Notes under the pieces: generated by a model
The model's input: only the letters and a program-made list of their open reading frames with translations
What the model was told of the DNA's origin: nothing
The model's database searches: none
Translations under genes and position numbers: made by a program
DNA from: an uncultured Bacteroidales bacterium
GTDB taxonomy: Bacteria; Bacteroidota; Bacteroidia; Bacteroidales; Paludibacteraceae
NCBI GenBank assembly: GCA_900317885.1
Contig: ONIM01000007.1
Coordinates: 1-52,893, forward strand
Length of the DNA: 52,893 nt
Reading direction: 5' to 3'
In this document: piece after piece, positions 41,247-48,658 of the stretch
Position numbering within the stretch: position 1 is the stretch's first letter
How the letters are laid out: every line of letters starts with the position of its first letter

Positions 41247-41308
41247 GCGGGATAGAATCCCGCGGAATGGACATAGAGACCGAGATACAATTCCAAGGAA
41301 TGGACATA
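41247..41308. repeat. Hairpin GCGGGAT/ATCCCGC and duplicated GGAATGGACATA
   Basis: A perfect 7-bp hairpin with a three-base loop (41247-41263) is followed by GGAATGGACATA at 41264-41275 and again at 41297-41308. There is no T-run, so it is at best a weak terminator for the lipoprotein gene. Confidence 0.65.
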
Positions 41309-41347
41309 CAAGAAAGAGGTAAAAAAACAAAGAAAAATCGCCAAAAA

Positions 41348-41379
41348 CTTGCCGGTATCGGAAAATTTTAGTACCTTTG
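41348..41379 (+). promoter_or_regulatory. Promoter of the Fic gene
   Basis: CTTG at 41348 and TACCTTTG at 41372-41379, followed by CAGCGG, 24 bp start to start. The leader is about 47 nt. Confidence 0.85.
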
Positions 41380-41432
41380 CAGCGGATTTTGAAAAAAAAC
41401 TTGCCGATAGGGGATTCTAAATAAACAAAATT

Positions 41433-42314
41433 ATGGAATATATATCCGTTTCTCAGTATGCCGCAAAGTACGGAATTAGCGAACGAACCGCACGAAACTA
41501 TTGTACCGCGGGAAAGATACAAGGTGCGTTTCTAACAGGTAAAACATGGAACATACCTGAGGATGCTGTTTTGCCACAGAAAGGCAAAAGCAAACTCTCA
41601 CCACTCCTGGCACGACTTCGTGAGGAAAAAGAATCGCACCTAAAAGGAGGCATATACCATCGTACGCAGATTGATTTGACCTACAACTCCAACCATATTG
41701 AAGGAAGCAAATTAACTAAAGAACAGACACGCTATATTTTTGAAACGAATACACTTGGCATCACCTCGGAGAACACGTCTGTGGACGATATCATGGAGAC
41801 GGTGAATCACTTCCGTTGTATCGATTATGTGATTGATCATGCGACAGAAAAGGTATCCGAATCTCATATAAAGACTCTTCACGCTATCCTCAAGACCAAC
41901 ACTTCTGATAGCCGAAAAGATTGGTTTGCAGTCGGAGATTATAAACGCCTTGCCAACGAAGTAGGAGGAGAAGAAACAGCACAACCGGAAGAAGTTCATC
42001 GTTGTGTTAAACAACTTTTAGGGGAATATAATGCTAAAAAAACAATAGAACTGGATGATATTTTGGATTTTCATGTTCGGTTTGAACGTATTCATCCATT
42101 TCAGGATGGTAACGGACGTGTGGGGAGGTTGCTATTATTCTGGCAATGTTTGCAAAGCGGAATTGTGCCGTTTATTATCACGGAAGATTTACGCCTGTTC
42201 TACTACCGAGGAATACAAAACTGGGGACATACAAATGGTTACTTACGAGACACCTGTCTCACGGCGCAAGATAACTATATCGCCATTTTAGATTATTTCA
42301 AAATAAAGCACTAA
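41433..42314 (+). CDS. Fic-family AMP transferase with N-terminal helix-turn-helix
   Basis: A 293-residue protein. Residues 1-45 look like a MerR/excisionase-type helix-turn-helix (SVSQYAAKYGISERTARNYC, then GKIQGAFLTGKTWNIPEDA). The Fic core follows, with the active-site loop HPFQDGNGRVGR from His221, a perfect HPFx(D/E)GNGRxxR. SNHIEG at 86-91 matches the inhibitory-helix motif (S/T)xxxE(G/N) placed N-terminal to the core (class II Fic), so the enzyme should be self-inhibited through Glu90. Fic enzymes usually transfer AMP from ATP to Tyr, Ser or Thr of a target; the target is unknown. It stands alone with its own promoter and no antitoxin gene. Confidence 0.9.
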   Translation: MEYISVSQYAAKYGISERTARNYCTAGKIQGAFLTGKTWNIPEDAVLPQKGKSKLSPLLARLREEKESHLKGGIYHRTQIDLTYNSNHIEGSKLTKEQTRYIFETNTLGITSENTSVDDIMETVNHFRCIDYVIDHATEKVSESHIKTLHAILKTNTSDSRKDWFAVGDYKRLANEVGGEETAQPEEVHRCVKQLLGEYNAKKTIELDDILDFHVRFERIHPFQDGNGRVGRLLLFWQCLQSGIVPFIITEDLRLFYYRGIQNWGHTNGYLRDTCLTAQDNYIAILDYFKIKH

Positions 42315-42452
42315 TTTGCGCCCTATAAAAGTTTCAAAAATACCCGATGAAATCGTGAGAATTTACTATTTTTGAGATGTAAAAAATTAAAAGAAATTGC
42401 TGCTCTTTGCGAAGGGTGGCAATTATTTTTATTTCAAAAAAGTTCGCACGCG

Positions 42453-42484
42453 CTTGCATATGTAAAAAAAAAGTTGTAAATTTG
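42453..42484 (+). promoter_or_regulatory. Promoter of the mreB-mnmG operon
   Basis: CTTG at 42453 extended as CATATGT, and TAAATTTG at 42477-42484 followed by CACCCG. The start site near 42491 leaves a leader of about 150 nt. Bases 42315-42452 hold no gene that I can see. Confidence 0.87.
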
Positions 42485-42497
42485 CACCCGATTTTAG

Positions 42498-42602
42498 TTT
42501 GGGTAAGTATGGGCAGAGGCTGAGAGGGAGAGAAGGTTGCCCCAAAGATGGGACAAAAATGCACAGAGACAGACAGAAACAAAAGGAAACACATAACCCA
42601 AA
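42498..42602 (+). promoter_or_regulatory. Structured leader of mreB
   Basis: TTTGGGT (42498-42504) can pair with ACCCAAA (42596-42602), and GGGCA (42511-42515) with TGCCC (42538-42542), giving two nested or adjacent stems within a purine-rich leader. No known riboswitch matches. It could control expression of the shape operon. Confidence 0.4.
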
Positions 42603-42640
42603 GAAGAAAACAGGGATAAATCAAATAACACAATATTAAA

Positions 42641-43660
42641 ATGGGACTTTTTTCTTTTACACAAGAGATTGCTATCGACCTTGGAACGGCGAACACGATC
42701 ATCATGTGCGATGACAAGATCGTGATTGATGAGCCGTCGGTAGTGGCTATCTCTATGGCGGACAACAAGATGGTTGCCGTCGGCCGCAAGGCACAACAGA
42801 TGATTGGTAAGGGCGGTAGTATGATTCGTACCGTTCGTCCTTTGCGAGACGGCGTGATCGCCGATTTCTACGCTTGCGAGATGATGATCCGCGGCATGAT
42901 CAAGATGATTCCGAAGCAGGCACGTTTGTTCTCTCCTTCGATCCGTATGGTCGTATGTATCCCTTCGGGATCGACGGAGGTGGAGATCCGTGCGGTGCGT
43001 GACAGCTCGGAGCATGCCGGCGGCCGTGACGTATATATGATCTACGAGCCGATGGCCGCAGCTATCGGTATCGGTATCGACGTAGAGAGTCCGGAAGGAT
43101 GCATGATCGTAGATATAGGTGGTGGTACGACGGAGATTGCCGTCATTTCGCTCGGCGGCATCGTAAGTAACAAGTCCATCAAGATTGCAGGTGACGATTT
43201 CAACCAGGACATCATCGAATATATGGGTCGTATGCACAACCTGCGTATCGACGAACCAACGGCTGAGCGTATTAAGATCCAGGTAGGTTCGGCTCTGCCG
43301 GAGTTGGAGGATGCGCCGGAAGATTTCATCGTCGTAGGTCCGAACAAAGTGACGGCTCTGCCGATGTCCGTTCCGGTAAGCTACCAGGAGATCTCCCACT
43401 GTCTGGAGAAGAGTATCTCGAAGATCGAGGGCGCTATCCTGCAGGCTCTGGAGTCCACTCCTCCGGAGTTGTACTCGGATATCGTGAAACGCGGTATCTA
43501 CCTGACAGGTGGTGGTGCGTTGCTGCATGGTCTGGCACGCCGTCTGACGGATAAGATCACTATTCCGTTCCACGTGGCGGACGATCCTCTGCACTCCGTA
43601 GCTCGCGGAACAGGTGTGGCGCTGAAGAACGTGAATAACTTCGGCTTCCTGCTGCGCTAA
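42641..43660 (+). CDS. mreB: Rod-shape-determining protein MreB
   Basis: A 339-residue bacterial actin that polymerises under the membrane and guides the elongation machinery. IDLGTANTIIM (phosphate 1) is near residues 12-22, VVCIPSGSTEVEIRAV near 105-120, and IYEPMAAAIGIGIDV (connect 1 region) near 135-149. VDIGGGTTEIAVISLGGIV (phosphate 2) is near 156-174 and LTGGGALLHGL (adenosine) near 288-298. The N-terminal amphipathic MGLFSF helix suits membrane binding. It is the first gene of an operon that runs without a real gap to mnmG. Codon use is biased, as in highly expressed genes. Confidence 0.96.
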   Translation: MGLFSFTQEIAIDLGTANTIIMCDDKIVIDEPSVVAISMADNKMVAVGRKAQQMIGKGGSMIRTVRPLRDGVIADFYACEMMIRGMIKMIPKQARLFSPSIRMVVCIPSGSTEVEIRAVRDSSEHAGGRDVYMIYEPMAAAIGIGIDVESPEGCMIVDIGGGTTEIAVISLGGIVSNKSIKIAGDDFNQDIIEYMGRMHNLRIDEPTAERIKIQVGSALPELEDAPEDFIVVGPNKVTALPMSVPVSYQEISHCLEKSISKIEGAILQALESTPPELYSDIVKRGIYLTGGGALLHGLARRLTDKITIPFHVADDPLHSVARGTGVALKNVNNFGFLLR

Positions 43661-43671
43661 TAGCATAGACG

Positions 43672-44463
43672 ATGCAGAATTTGCTGAAAATACTGCTGCG
43701 TTATAGCAACTTCCTCGTGTTCATCGCCTTGGAAGTTGCTGCATTTTTGCTCATCGGTTTCAATAATGTGTACCCGAGGAGCAGTTTGCTGAGCACAGCG
43801 AACGACGCGGTAGCATGGCAACACAAGCAGCTGAGCGAGATGCGGGGCTACTTCTCGTTACGCAGCCAGAACGAACAGTTGGCGGCAGAGAATGCCCGCT
43901 TGCGTAACGAGATAAGTGCGATGGATTCGGCACAAAACGGCGGCGGCATCACCTATCGCTCCGCCAAAGTGGTACAGATGACGACGGACCAGCTGCATAA
44001 CTTCCTGACGATTGACCGAGGTTCCAAAGACGGCATCCATCGCGGACAGGGAGTGCGTAACGAAGATGGTGTCGTGGGCATCGTCCGGACGGTAGGCACG
44101 AACTACAGCGTCGTACTACCAATCATCAACACCCAGACGAATCTCAGCTGCCGGTTTGCCAAGAACGACTATATCGGTACGCTGCAATGGGACGGCAAGG
44201 ACAGCCGTTTTGCGATGCTAACCGATGTAGCGGCACACATGGTAGTAAACACCGGAGATACCATCATCACCAGCGGTCTAAGCCCCGTCTTCCCGGAAGG
44301 AATACCCGTTGGAATCGTAGAAAATAGCACGCTGAAGGATGGCGATTCGTATTACACCATCCGCGTAAGGCTGCATACGAATTTCAAGCGGCTGAAATAT
44401 GTGGAGGTTGTAGGAAACACCCATCAACAGGAAATGGAGGAGTTGCAAGATGGATTGGAGTAA
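43672..44463 (+). CDS. mreC: Rod-shape-determining protein MreC
   Basis: A 263-residue periplasmic scaffold. One N-terminal membrane helix (15-32) is followed by a coiled coil (about 62-88, SQNEQLAAENARLRNEISAM) and then the beta-barrel MreC core (VVQMTTDQLHNFLTIDRGSKDGI, GVRNEDGVVGIVRTVGTNYSVVLPI, DTIITSGLSPVFPEGIPVGIV). It links MreB to PBP2-RodA. It starts 11 bp after mreB and overlaps mreD by 14 bp. Confidence 0.94.
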   Translation: MQNLLKILLRYSNFLVFIALEVAAFLLIGFNNVYPRSSLLSTANDAVAWQHKQLSEMRGYFSLRSQNEQLAAENARLRNEISAMDSAQNGGGITYRSAKVVQMTTDQLHNFLTIDRGSKDGIHRGQGVRNEDGVVGIVRTVGTNYSVVLPIINTQTNLSCRFAKNDYIGTLQWDGKDSRFAMLTDVAAHMVVNTGDTIITSGLSPVFPEGIPVGIVENSTLKDGDSYYTIRVRLHTNFKRLKYVEVVGNTHQQEMEELQDGLE

Positions 44464-44944
44464 ACAAATAGTACGATACATCATCGTGATGGTCCTTCAA
44501 GTGCTGCTCTTCGACCAGTTGCAACTTTGGGGTGCCTGCCATCCGTATATCTATGTCTTATGCCTGTTGATGATGCCAATCACCCTTCCTGTGAGCGTAC
44601 AGATGCTTATCGGAGCCGCAGCAGGAATAGTAATGGATATCTTCTGCAACTCGTTAGGCGTACATATGGCCGGATGTATCCTAATCATGTTTATCCGCCC
44701 CTATCTGATAGGAGCTGTCGTGAGCGACAAGGACCGACTGAACGAACAAATCAGCCTGCGCTCCATCGGAATGGAGGCCTTACTGAAATACGTGATTATA
44801 CTGGTGTTAGTACACCATCTGACTGTTTTCGCGATTGCTGCATGGAGTTGGAACCACATCGGTTTTGTACTGTTAGAAACGATCGTTAGCAGCCTTGTAA
44901 CGATCCTTATAATCATCGGATATAACGTCATCTCATACAAATGA
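44450..44944 (+). CDS. mreD: Rod-shape-determining protein MreD
   Basis: A 164-residue integral membrane protein with about five helices. It is recognised mainly by position between mreC and mrdA, size, and the Bacteroidota-type segments VLLFDQLQLWGACHPYIYVLCLLMMP and GIVMDIFCNSLGVHMAGCIL. MreD sequences are poorly conserved. It overlaps mreC by 14 bp and mrdA by 4 bp (ATGA). Confidence 0.9.
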   Translation: MDWSKQIVRYIIVMVLQVLLFDQLQLWGACHPYIYVLCLLMMPITLPVSVQMLIGAAAGIVMDIFCNSLGVHMAGCILIMFIRPYLIGAVVSDKDRLNEQISLRSIGMEALLKYVIILVLVHHLTVFAIAAWSWNHIGFVLLETIVSSLVTILIIIGYNVISYK

Positions 44945-46764
44945 TCAACGACCCTACTTATAAACGCCGATACGTCATCAGCGGCATTGCCGTTGTGGTA
45001 GTATTGGTGTATATAGTGCGGTTGTTCTACCTACAGGTGATAGACCAATCGACCAAAGATCAGGCGGATAACAACGCCCTGGTCAAACAGACCATCTACC
45101 CCTCTCGCGGTCTTATTTACGACAGAAACGGCGAGTTGCTGGTCTTCAATCAGCCGATTTACGAAGTCACGATGGTGATGCGGGAGATGAAACAAGGATG
45201 GGATACCGCGGCGTTCTGCGCATGTCTCGGTATTACCGGCAAAGAGTTCGACGAACGCATCGCGGAGATCAAAGACCGACGCAAGAACCGCGGCTATTCC
45301 CGATGGACTCCGCAGATCTTCATGAGTCAGTTGAAGAAAGAAGATATCGCTTCGCTACAAGAATCGCTGTTCCTGTTCCCCGGCGTACAGATCCAGAAAA
45401 GGACCTTGCGCGACTATACCTACAAAGCCGCAGCACATGTGTTGGGCTCGGTAGGCGAAGTGAATCAGAATGATATCGACCGCGACGATTATTACACACG
45501 CGGAGACTATTCCGGTCGCGATGGATTGGAGCGCACCTACGAGAAACAGCTGCGGGGTGAGAAAGGTGTGGAAGTATTGATGCGAGACTCGCGGGGACGA
45601 ATGCAAGGCAGCTATAAGAATGGTGAGTTAGACCGTACCGCCAAGGCCGGAACGGATCTATACACGACCCTGGATATCCAGCTGCAGATGCTGGCAGAGG
45701 AGTTACTAAGTGGAAAAATCGGCAGCGCAGTAGCTATTGAGCCGAAGACCGGAGAGATTCTGGCATTAGCGTCGAACCCGTCGTGGAATCCCAAACTGCT
45801 GGTAGGCAAAGAGCGCAGCAAGAACTACAACGCCTTGCTTAACGACAAGACCAAACCGCTTCTCAACCGCGCTACACAAGCCACCTACCCTCCCGGATCG
45901 ACGTTCAAGACAATACAGGCGTTGGTTTGTCTGGAGCAAGGAGCGATCACTCCCAATACCCTTTATCCCTGCTCGGGACCGGGCAGTTCGCCTATCAAGT
46001 GTACCCACCATCACGGTTCGCCTGTGGCATTGGATAAAGCTATCGAGCAGAGTTGTAACCCCTATTTCTGGTGCGCCTTCCGCGACCTGATGCAGAAAGA
46101 CAACAGAGATATCCATAAACCCTATGAGAAATGGCGGAACGCCGTGATGCAGTTTGGTTTGGGACAGAAATTTACCGATTCGGATCTGGGCGAACAATCC
46201 TCCGGAAGCATCCCTAGCGCGCGGCTGTATGACAAGTTCTACGGCCCGAACGGATGGAAAGCTATCACCATCCGATCGCTTAGTATCGGACAAGGCGAGA
46301 TCATCGTTACGCCGCTGCAGTTAGCCAACCAAGCTGCCGCAATCGCCAATGAGGGATATTACATATCCCCACACCTGAATAAGAACGATTCCATGCGGAT
46401 TCATCGGCATAATATCGATATTCAAAAGAAGCATTTTGATGAAGTGAAAGCCGGCATGCATCGCGTGATGGTCTATGGAACGGGTCGTCACCACGCCATC
46501 GACAGTCTGCACATGGCCGGCAAGACCGGAACCGCGCAGAACCCGCACGGACGGGATCACGCTATCTTCATCGGTTTTGCACCGGTGGAGGACCCGAAGA
46601 TAGCCGTCGCAGTAGTCGTTGAAAACGCAGGTTTTGGCGCTACATGGGCTGCTCCTATCGCCTCCATGATGATGGAGCAATACCTGAACGGAGAGATGAA
46701 ACGAAAAGACTTAAAGAAAAGTATATCGGAACGCGTACTGAATGAGAGCGTCAAGAAATGGTAA
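44941..46764 (+). CDS. mrdA: Penicillin-binding protein 2 (transpeptidase of the elongasome)
   Basis: A 607-residue class B PBP. One N-terminal membrane helix (12-30) precedes the pedestal domain with SRGLIYDRNGELLVFNQP near 52-69. The transpeptidase domain has SxxK in YPPGSTFKT with Ser near 320, SxN in QSCNPYF near 368, and KTG in MAGKTGTAQNPHG near 522-534. It cross-links peptidoglycan along the cell side wall, together with RodA. The start is in an ATGA overlap with mreD, and its end overlaps rodA by 23 bp. Confidence 0.95.
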   Translation: MINDPTYKRRYVISGIAVVVVLVYIVRLFYLQVIDQSTKDQADNNALVKQTIYPSRGLIYDRNGELLVFNQPIYEVTMVMREMKQGWDTAAFCACLGITGKEFDERIAEIKDRRKNRGYSRWTPQIFMSQLKKEDIASLQESLFLFPGVQIQKRTLRDYTYKAAAHVLGSVGEVNQNDIDRDDYYTRGDYSGRDGLERTYEKQLRGEKGVEVLMRDSRGRMQGSYKNGELDRTAKAGTDLYTTLDIQLQMLAEELLSGKIGSAVAIEPKTGEILALASNPSWNPKLLVGKERSKNYNALLNDKTKPLLNRATQATYPPGSTFKTIQALVCLEQGAITPNTLYPCSGPGSSPIKCTHHHGSPVALDKAIEQSCNPYFWCAFRDLMQKDNRDIHKPYEKWRNAVMQFGLGQKFTDSDLGEQSSGSIPSARLYDKFYGPNGWKAITIRSLSIGQGEIIVTPLQLANQAAAIANEGYYISPHLNKNDSMRIHRHNIDIQKKHFDEVKAGMHRVMVYGTGRHHAIDSLHMAGKTGTAQNPHGRDHAIFIGFAPVEDPKIAVAVVVENAGFGATWAAPIASMMMEQYLNGEMKRKDLKKSISERVLNESVKKW

Positions 46765-48205
46765 CATATGGCAACACGTCGATTGGCTGACAATCGGACT
46801 CTTTCTGGTCTTAGTGATCTTCGGCTGGCTCAATATCTATGGCGCCAGCTACACCTTTGACCAGACCAGTATCTTCGATTTCTCCAACCGCGCAGGAAAG
46901 CAGTTTGCATGGATCGGCGGATCTGTGCTGATGGGAATCATACTACTGCTGATCGACTACCGGACGTACGACGTACTGACCTATATCGCCTACGGAGCAA
47001 TGCTGTTACTACTATTGGCCACCCCGTTCCTGGCGCACGATATCAAGGGCTCTATGTCCTGGATCTCCTTAGGTCCGGTCAGCCTGCAACCGGCGGAGTT
47101 TGCGAAATGTATTGTCGCTTTAACCATCGCCAAATACATGGGCCGATACGACTACAAGATACGCACTTGGCGCGATCTCATCGTACCTTTTGTACTCATC
47201 GGCGTGCCGGCTCTGATCATCATGGTGCTCCAGAAAGAGACCGGTTCGGCTTTGGTTTTTGCAGCTTTCTTATTGGTCTTCTACCGTCAGGGCATGAGCG
47301 GCTACGTACTATGGATGGGTGTGGCGGCCGTGGCACTCTTTATCATCAGTATCCGTTGGGGAGCCGTGGCTTTGCCATTAGGCACCGGCAGCGTAGGAAT
47401 CATGGTTTGTATGCTGCTGCTGACTGCCGTAGAGGTGTTCTTCATCTGCCGCGACCATTATATCCGATATCAGGCTCTCATCATGGTAGGCGCCATTACG
47501 GCCATCTACGGTATATGCCTTATTATAAATATATGGGTGCCGATGCCGTTTGACTGGATCAGTATGGGTATCGTGATTGCGCTGGTGATCTACACGGTTT
47601 TTGTGAGCCTCTATTGGCGCAAATATATGTTACTCATCCTGGCGGCCTTCACGCTCTTCTGTATCGGCTATACACACGCTTGTGATTTTGTGTTCACCCG
47701 TGTCTTGCAGCCTCACCAACGAATCCGTATAGAGGTGTTGTTGGGCATGAAGGAAGACCCTGCGGGAGCCGGATATAACGTCAATCAGGCACGTATCGCC
47801 ATCGGTTCGGGACGGTTCTTCGGAAAAGGTTACCTGAATGGTACGCAGACAAAGCTGCAGTTCGTGCCGGAGCAGGATACGGATTTCATCTTCTGTACGG
47901 TAGGAGAAGAGTGGGGTTTTGTCGGTTCCATCGGTGTTTTGCTGGTTTATCTGTACTTTATTTTGCACCTGATAGAGATTGCCGAAAGACAGCGGAATGT
48001 GTCCACCAGGATCTACGCCTATTCCGTAGCCAGTATCTTCCTCTTCCACCTCACGATTAACGTGGGAATGGTTTTGGGACTGCTTCCCGTGATCGGTATC
48101 CCGCTACCGTTCTTCAGTTACGGAGGTAGTTCGCTATGGGGATTCACTATGTTGTTATTCATCCTGCTGCGGTTAGATGCCGCACGTATGGAGCAATTGA
48201 GTTGA
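46742..48205 (+). CDS. rodA: Peptidoglycan glycosyltransferase RodA (SEDS family)
   Basis: A 487-residue membrane protein with about ten helices. SEDS motifs: KGSMSWISLGPVSLQPAEFAK near 101-121, LQKETGSALVF near 159-169, GAGYNVNQARIAIGSGRFFGKGYLNGTQTKLQFVPEQDTDFIF near 340-382, and GIPLPFFSYGGSSLWG near 450-465. The region 200-300 carries extra helices compared with E. coli RodA (370 residues), which is usual in Bacteroidales. It polymerises lipid II and pairs with PBP2. It starts inside mrdA. Confidence 0.94.
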   Translation: MRASRNGNIWQHVDWLTIGLFLVLVIFGWLNIYGASYTFDQTSIFDFSNRAGKQFAWIGGSVLMGIILLLIDYRTYDVLTYIAYGAMLLLLLATPFLAHDIKGSMSWISLGPVSLQPAEFAKCIVALTIAKYMGRYDYKIRTWRDLIVPFVLIGVPALIIMVLQKETGSALVFAAFLLVFYRQGMSGYVLWMGVAAVALFIISIRWGAVALPLGTGSVGIMVCMLLLTAVEVFFICRDHYIRYQALIMVGAITAIYGICLIINIWVPMPFDWISMGIVIALVIYTVFVSLYWRKYMLLILAAFTLFCIGYTHACDFVFTRVLQPHQRIRIEVLLGMKEDPAGAGYNVNQARIAIGSGRFFGKGYLNGTQTKLQFVPEQDTDFIFCTVGEEWGFVGSIGVLLVYLYFILHLIEIAERQRNVSTRIYAYSVASIFLFHLTINVGMVLGLLPVIGIPLPFFSYGGSSLWGFTMLLFILLRLDAARMEQLS

Positions 48206-48208
48206 GGT

Positions 48209-48658
48209 ATGTTTGTAACCGATCCTATAGGAATCATCGGCGAGGAAGAGGCCGCCAAGATGTTAGAAGCGAAAGGCTTTCGTATCAAAGAGCACAACTG
48301 GCGTATGGGGCATCTGGAAGTCGATCTGATAGCAGAGAATAAGAAGGAGATTGTGTTCGTGGAAGTGAAAGCACGTACCTCTGCTTATGGCGACAAAATG
48401 CCGGAAGAGTACGTGGACGAAGATAAGAAACGACGGGTTACAGCTGCGGCCAATGCCTATATCAAATACCACAAGGTGGAAAAATTGCCACGGTTTGATA
48501 TCATCGGCATCATCGTCAATCCGAACACGAAAGAGATACTATATCGCAATCATTTAGAGAATGCATTTGTACCCCGCCAGCGTACCATCAGCCGGAATAG
48601 TTACTCCGGCACGTGGAAATGGGGACATCGCAACCATACAATAGGACGAAAGAAATGA
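48209..48658 (+). CDS. YraN family (UPF0102) putative nuclease-fold protein
   Basis: A 149-residue protein with the UPF0102 layout. [22 protein letters not shown] near 11-32 is followed by [25 protein letters not shown] near 34-58, where E37, D39, E52 and K54 form the PD-(D/E)xK-like site. A tail with [11 protein letters not shown] extends beyond the core. The fold suggests DNA or Holliday-junction-type binding, but function is unproven. It starts 3 bp after rodA and overlaps mnmG by 4 bp (ATGA). Confidence 0.9.
   Translation: MFVTDPIGIIGEEEAAKMLEAKGFRIKEHNWRMGHLEVDLIAENKKEIVFVEVKARTSAYGDKMPEEYVDEDKKRRVTAAANAYIKYHKVEKLPRFDIIGIIVNPNTKEILYRNHLENAFVPRQRTISRNSYSGTWKWGHRNHTIGRKK

Noticed and set aside
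42501-42545. TPP-riboswitch-like words (CTGAGA and TGGGTAAGTAT) in the mreB leader
   Set aside because: The words occur in the wrong order, the GAACCTGATC core is missing, and the downstream operon has no link to thiamine.
42494-43666. A 390-codon minus-strand open frame across mreB
   Set aside because: Same cause: biased codons in mreB remove stops in the complementary frame. The predicted protein is His/Arg-rich and matches nothing.
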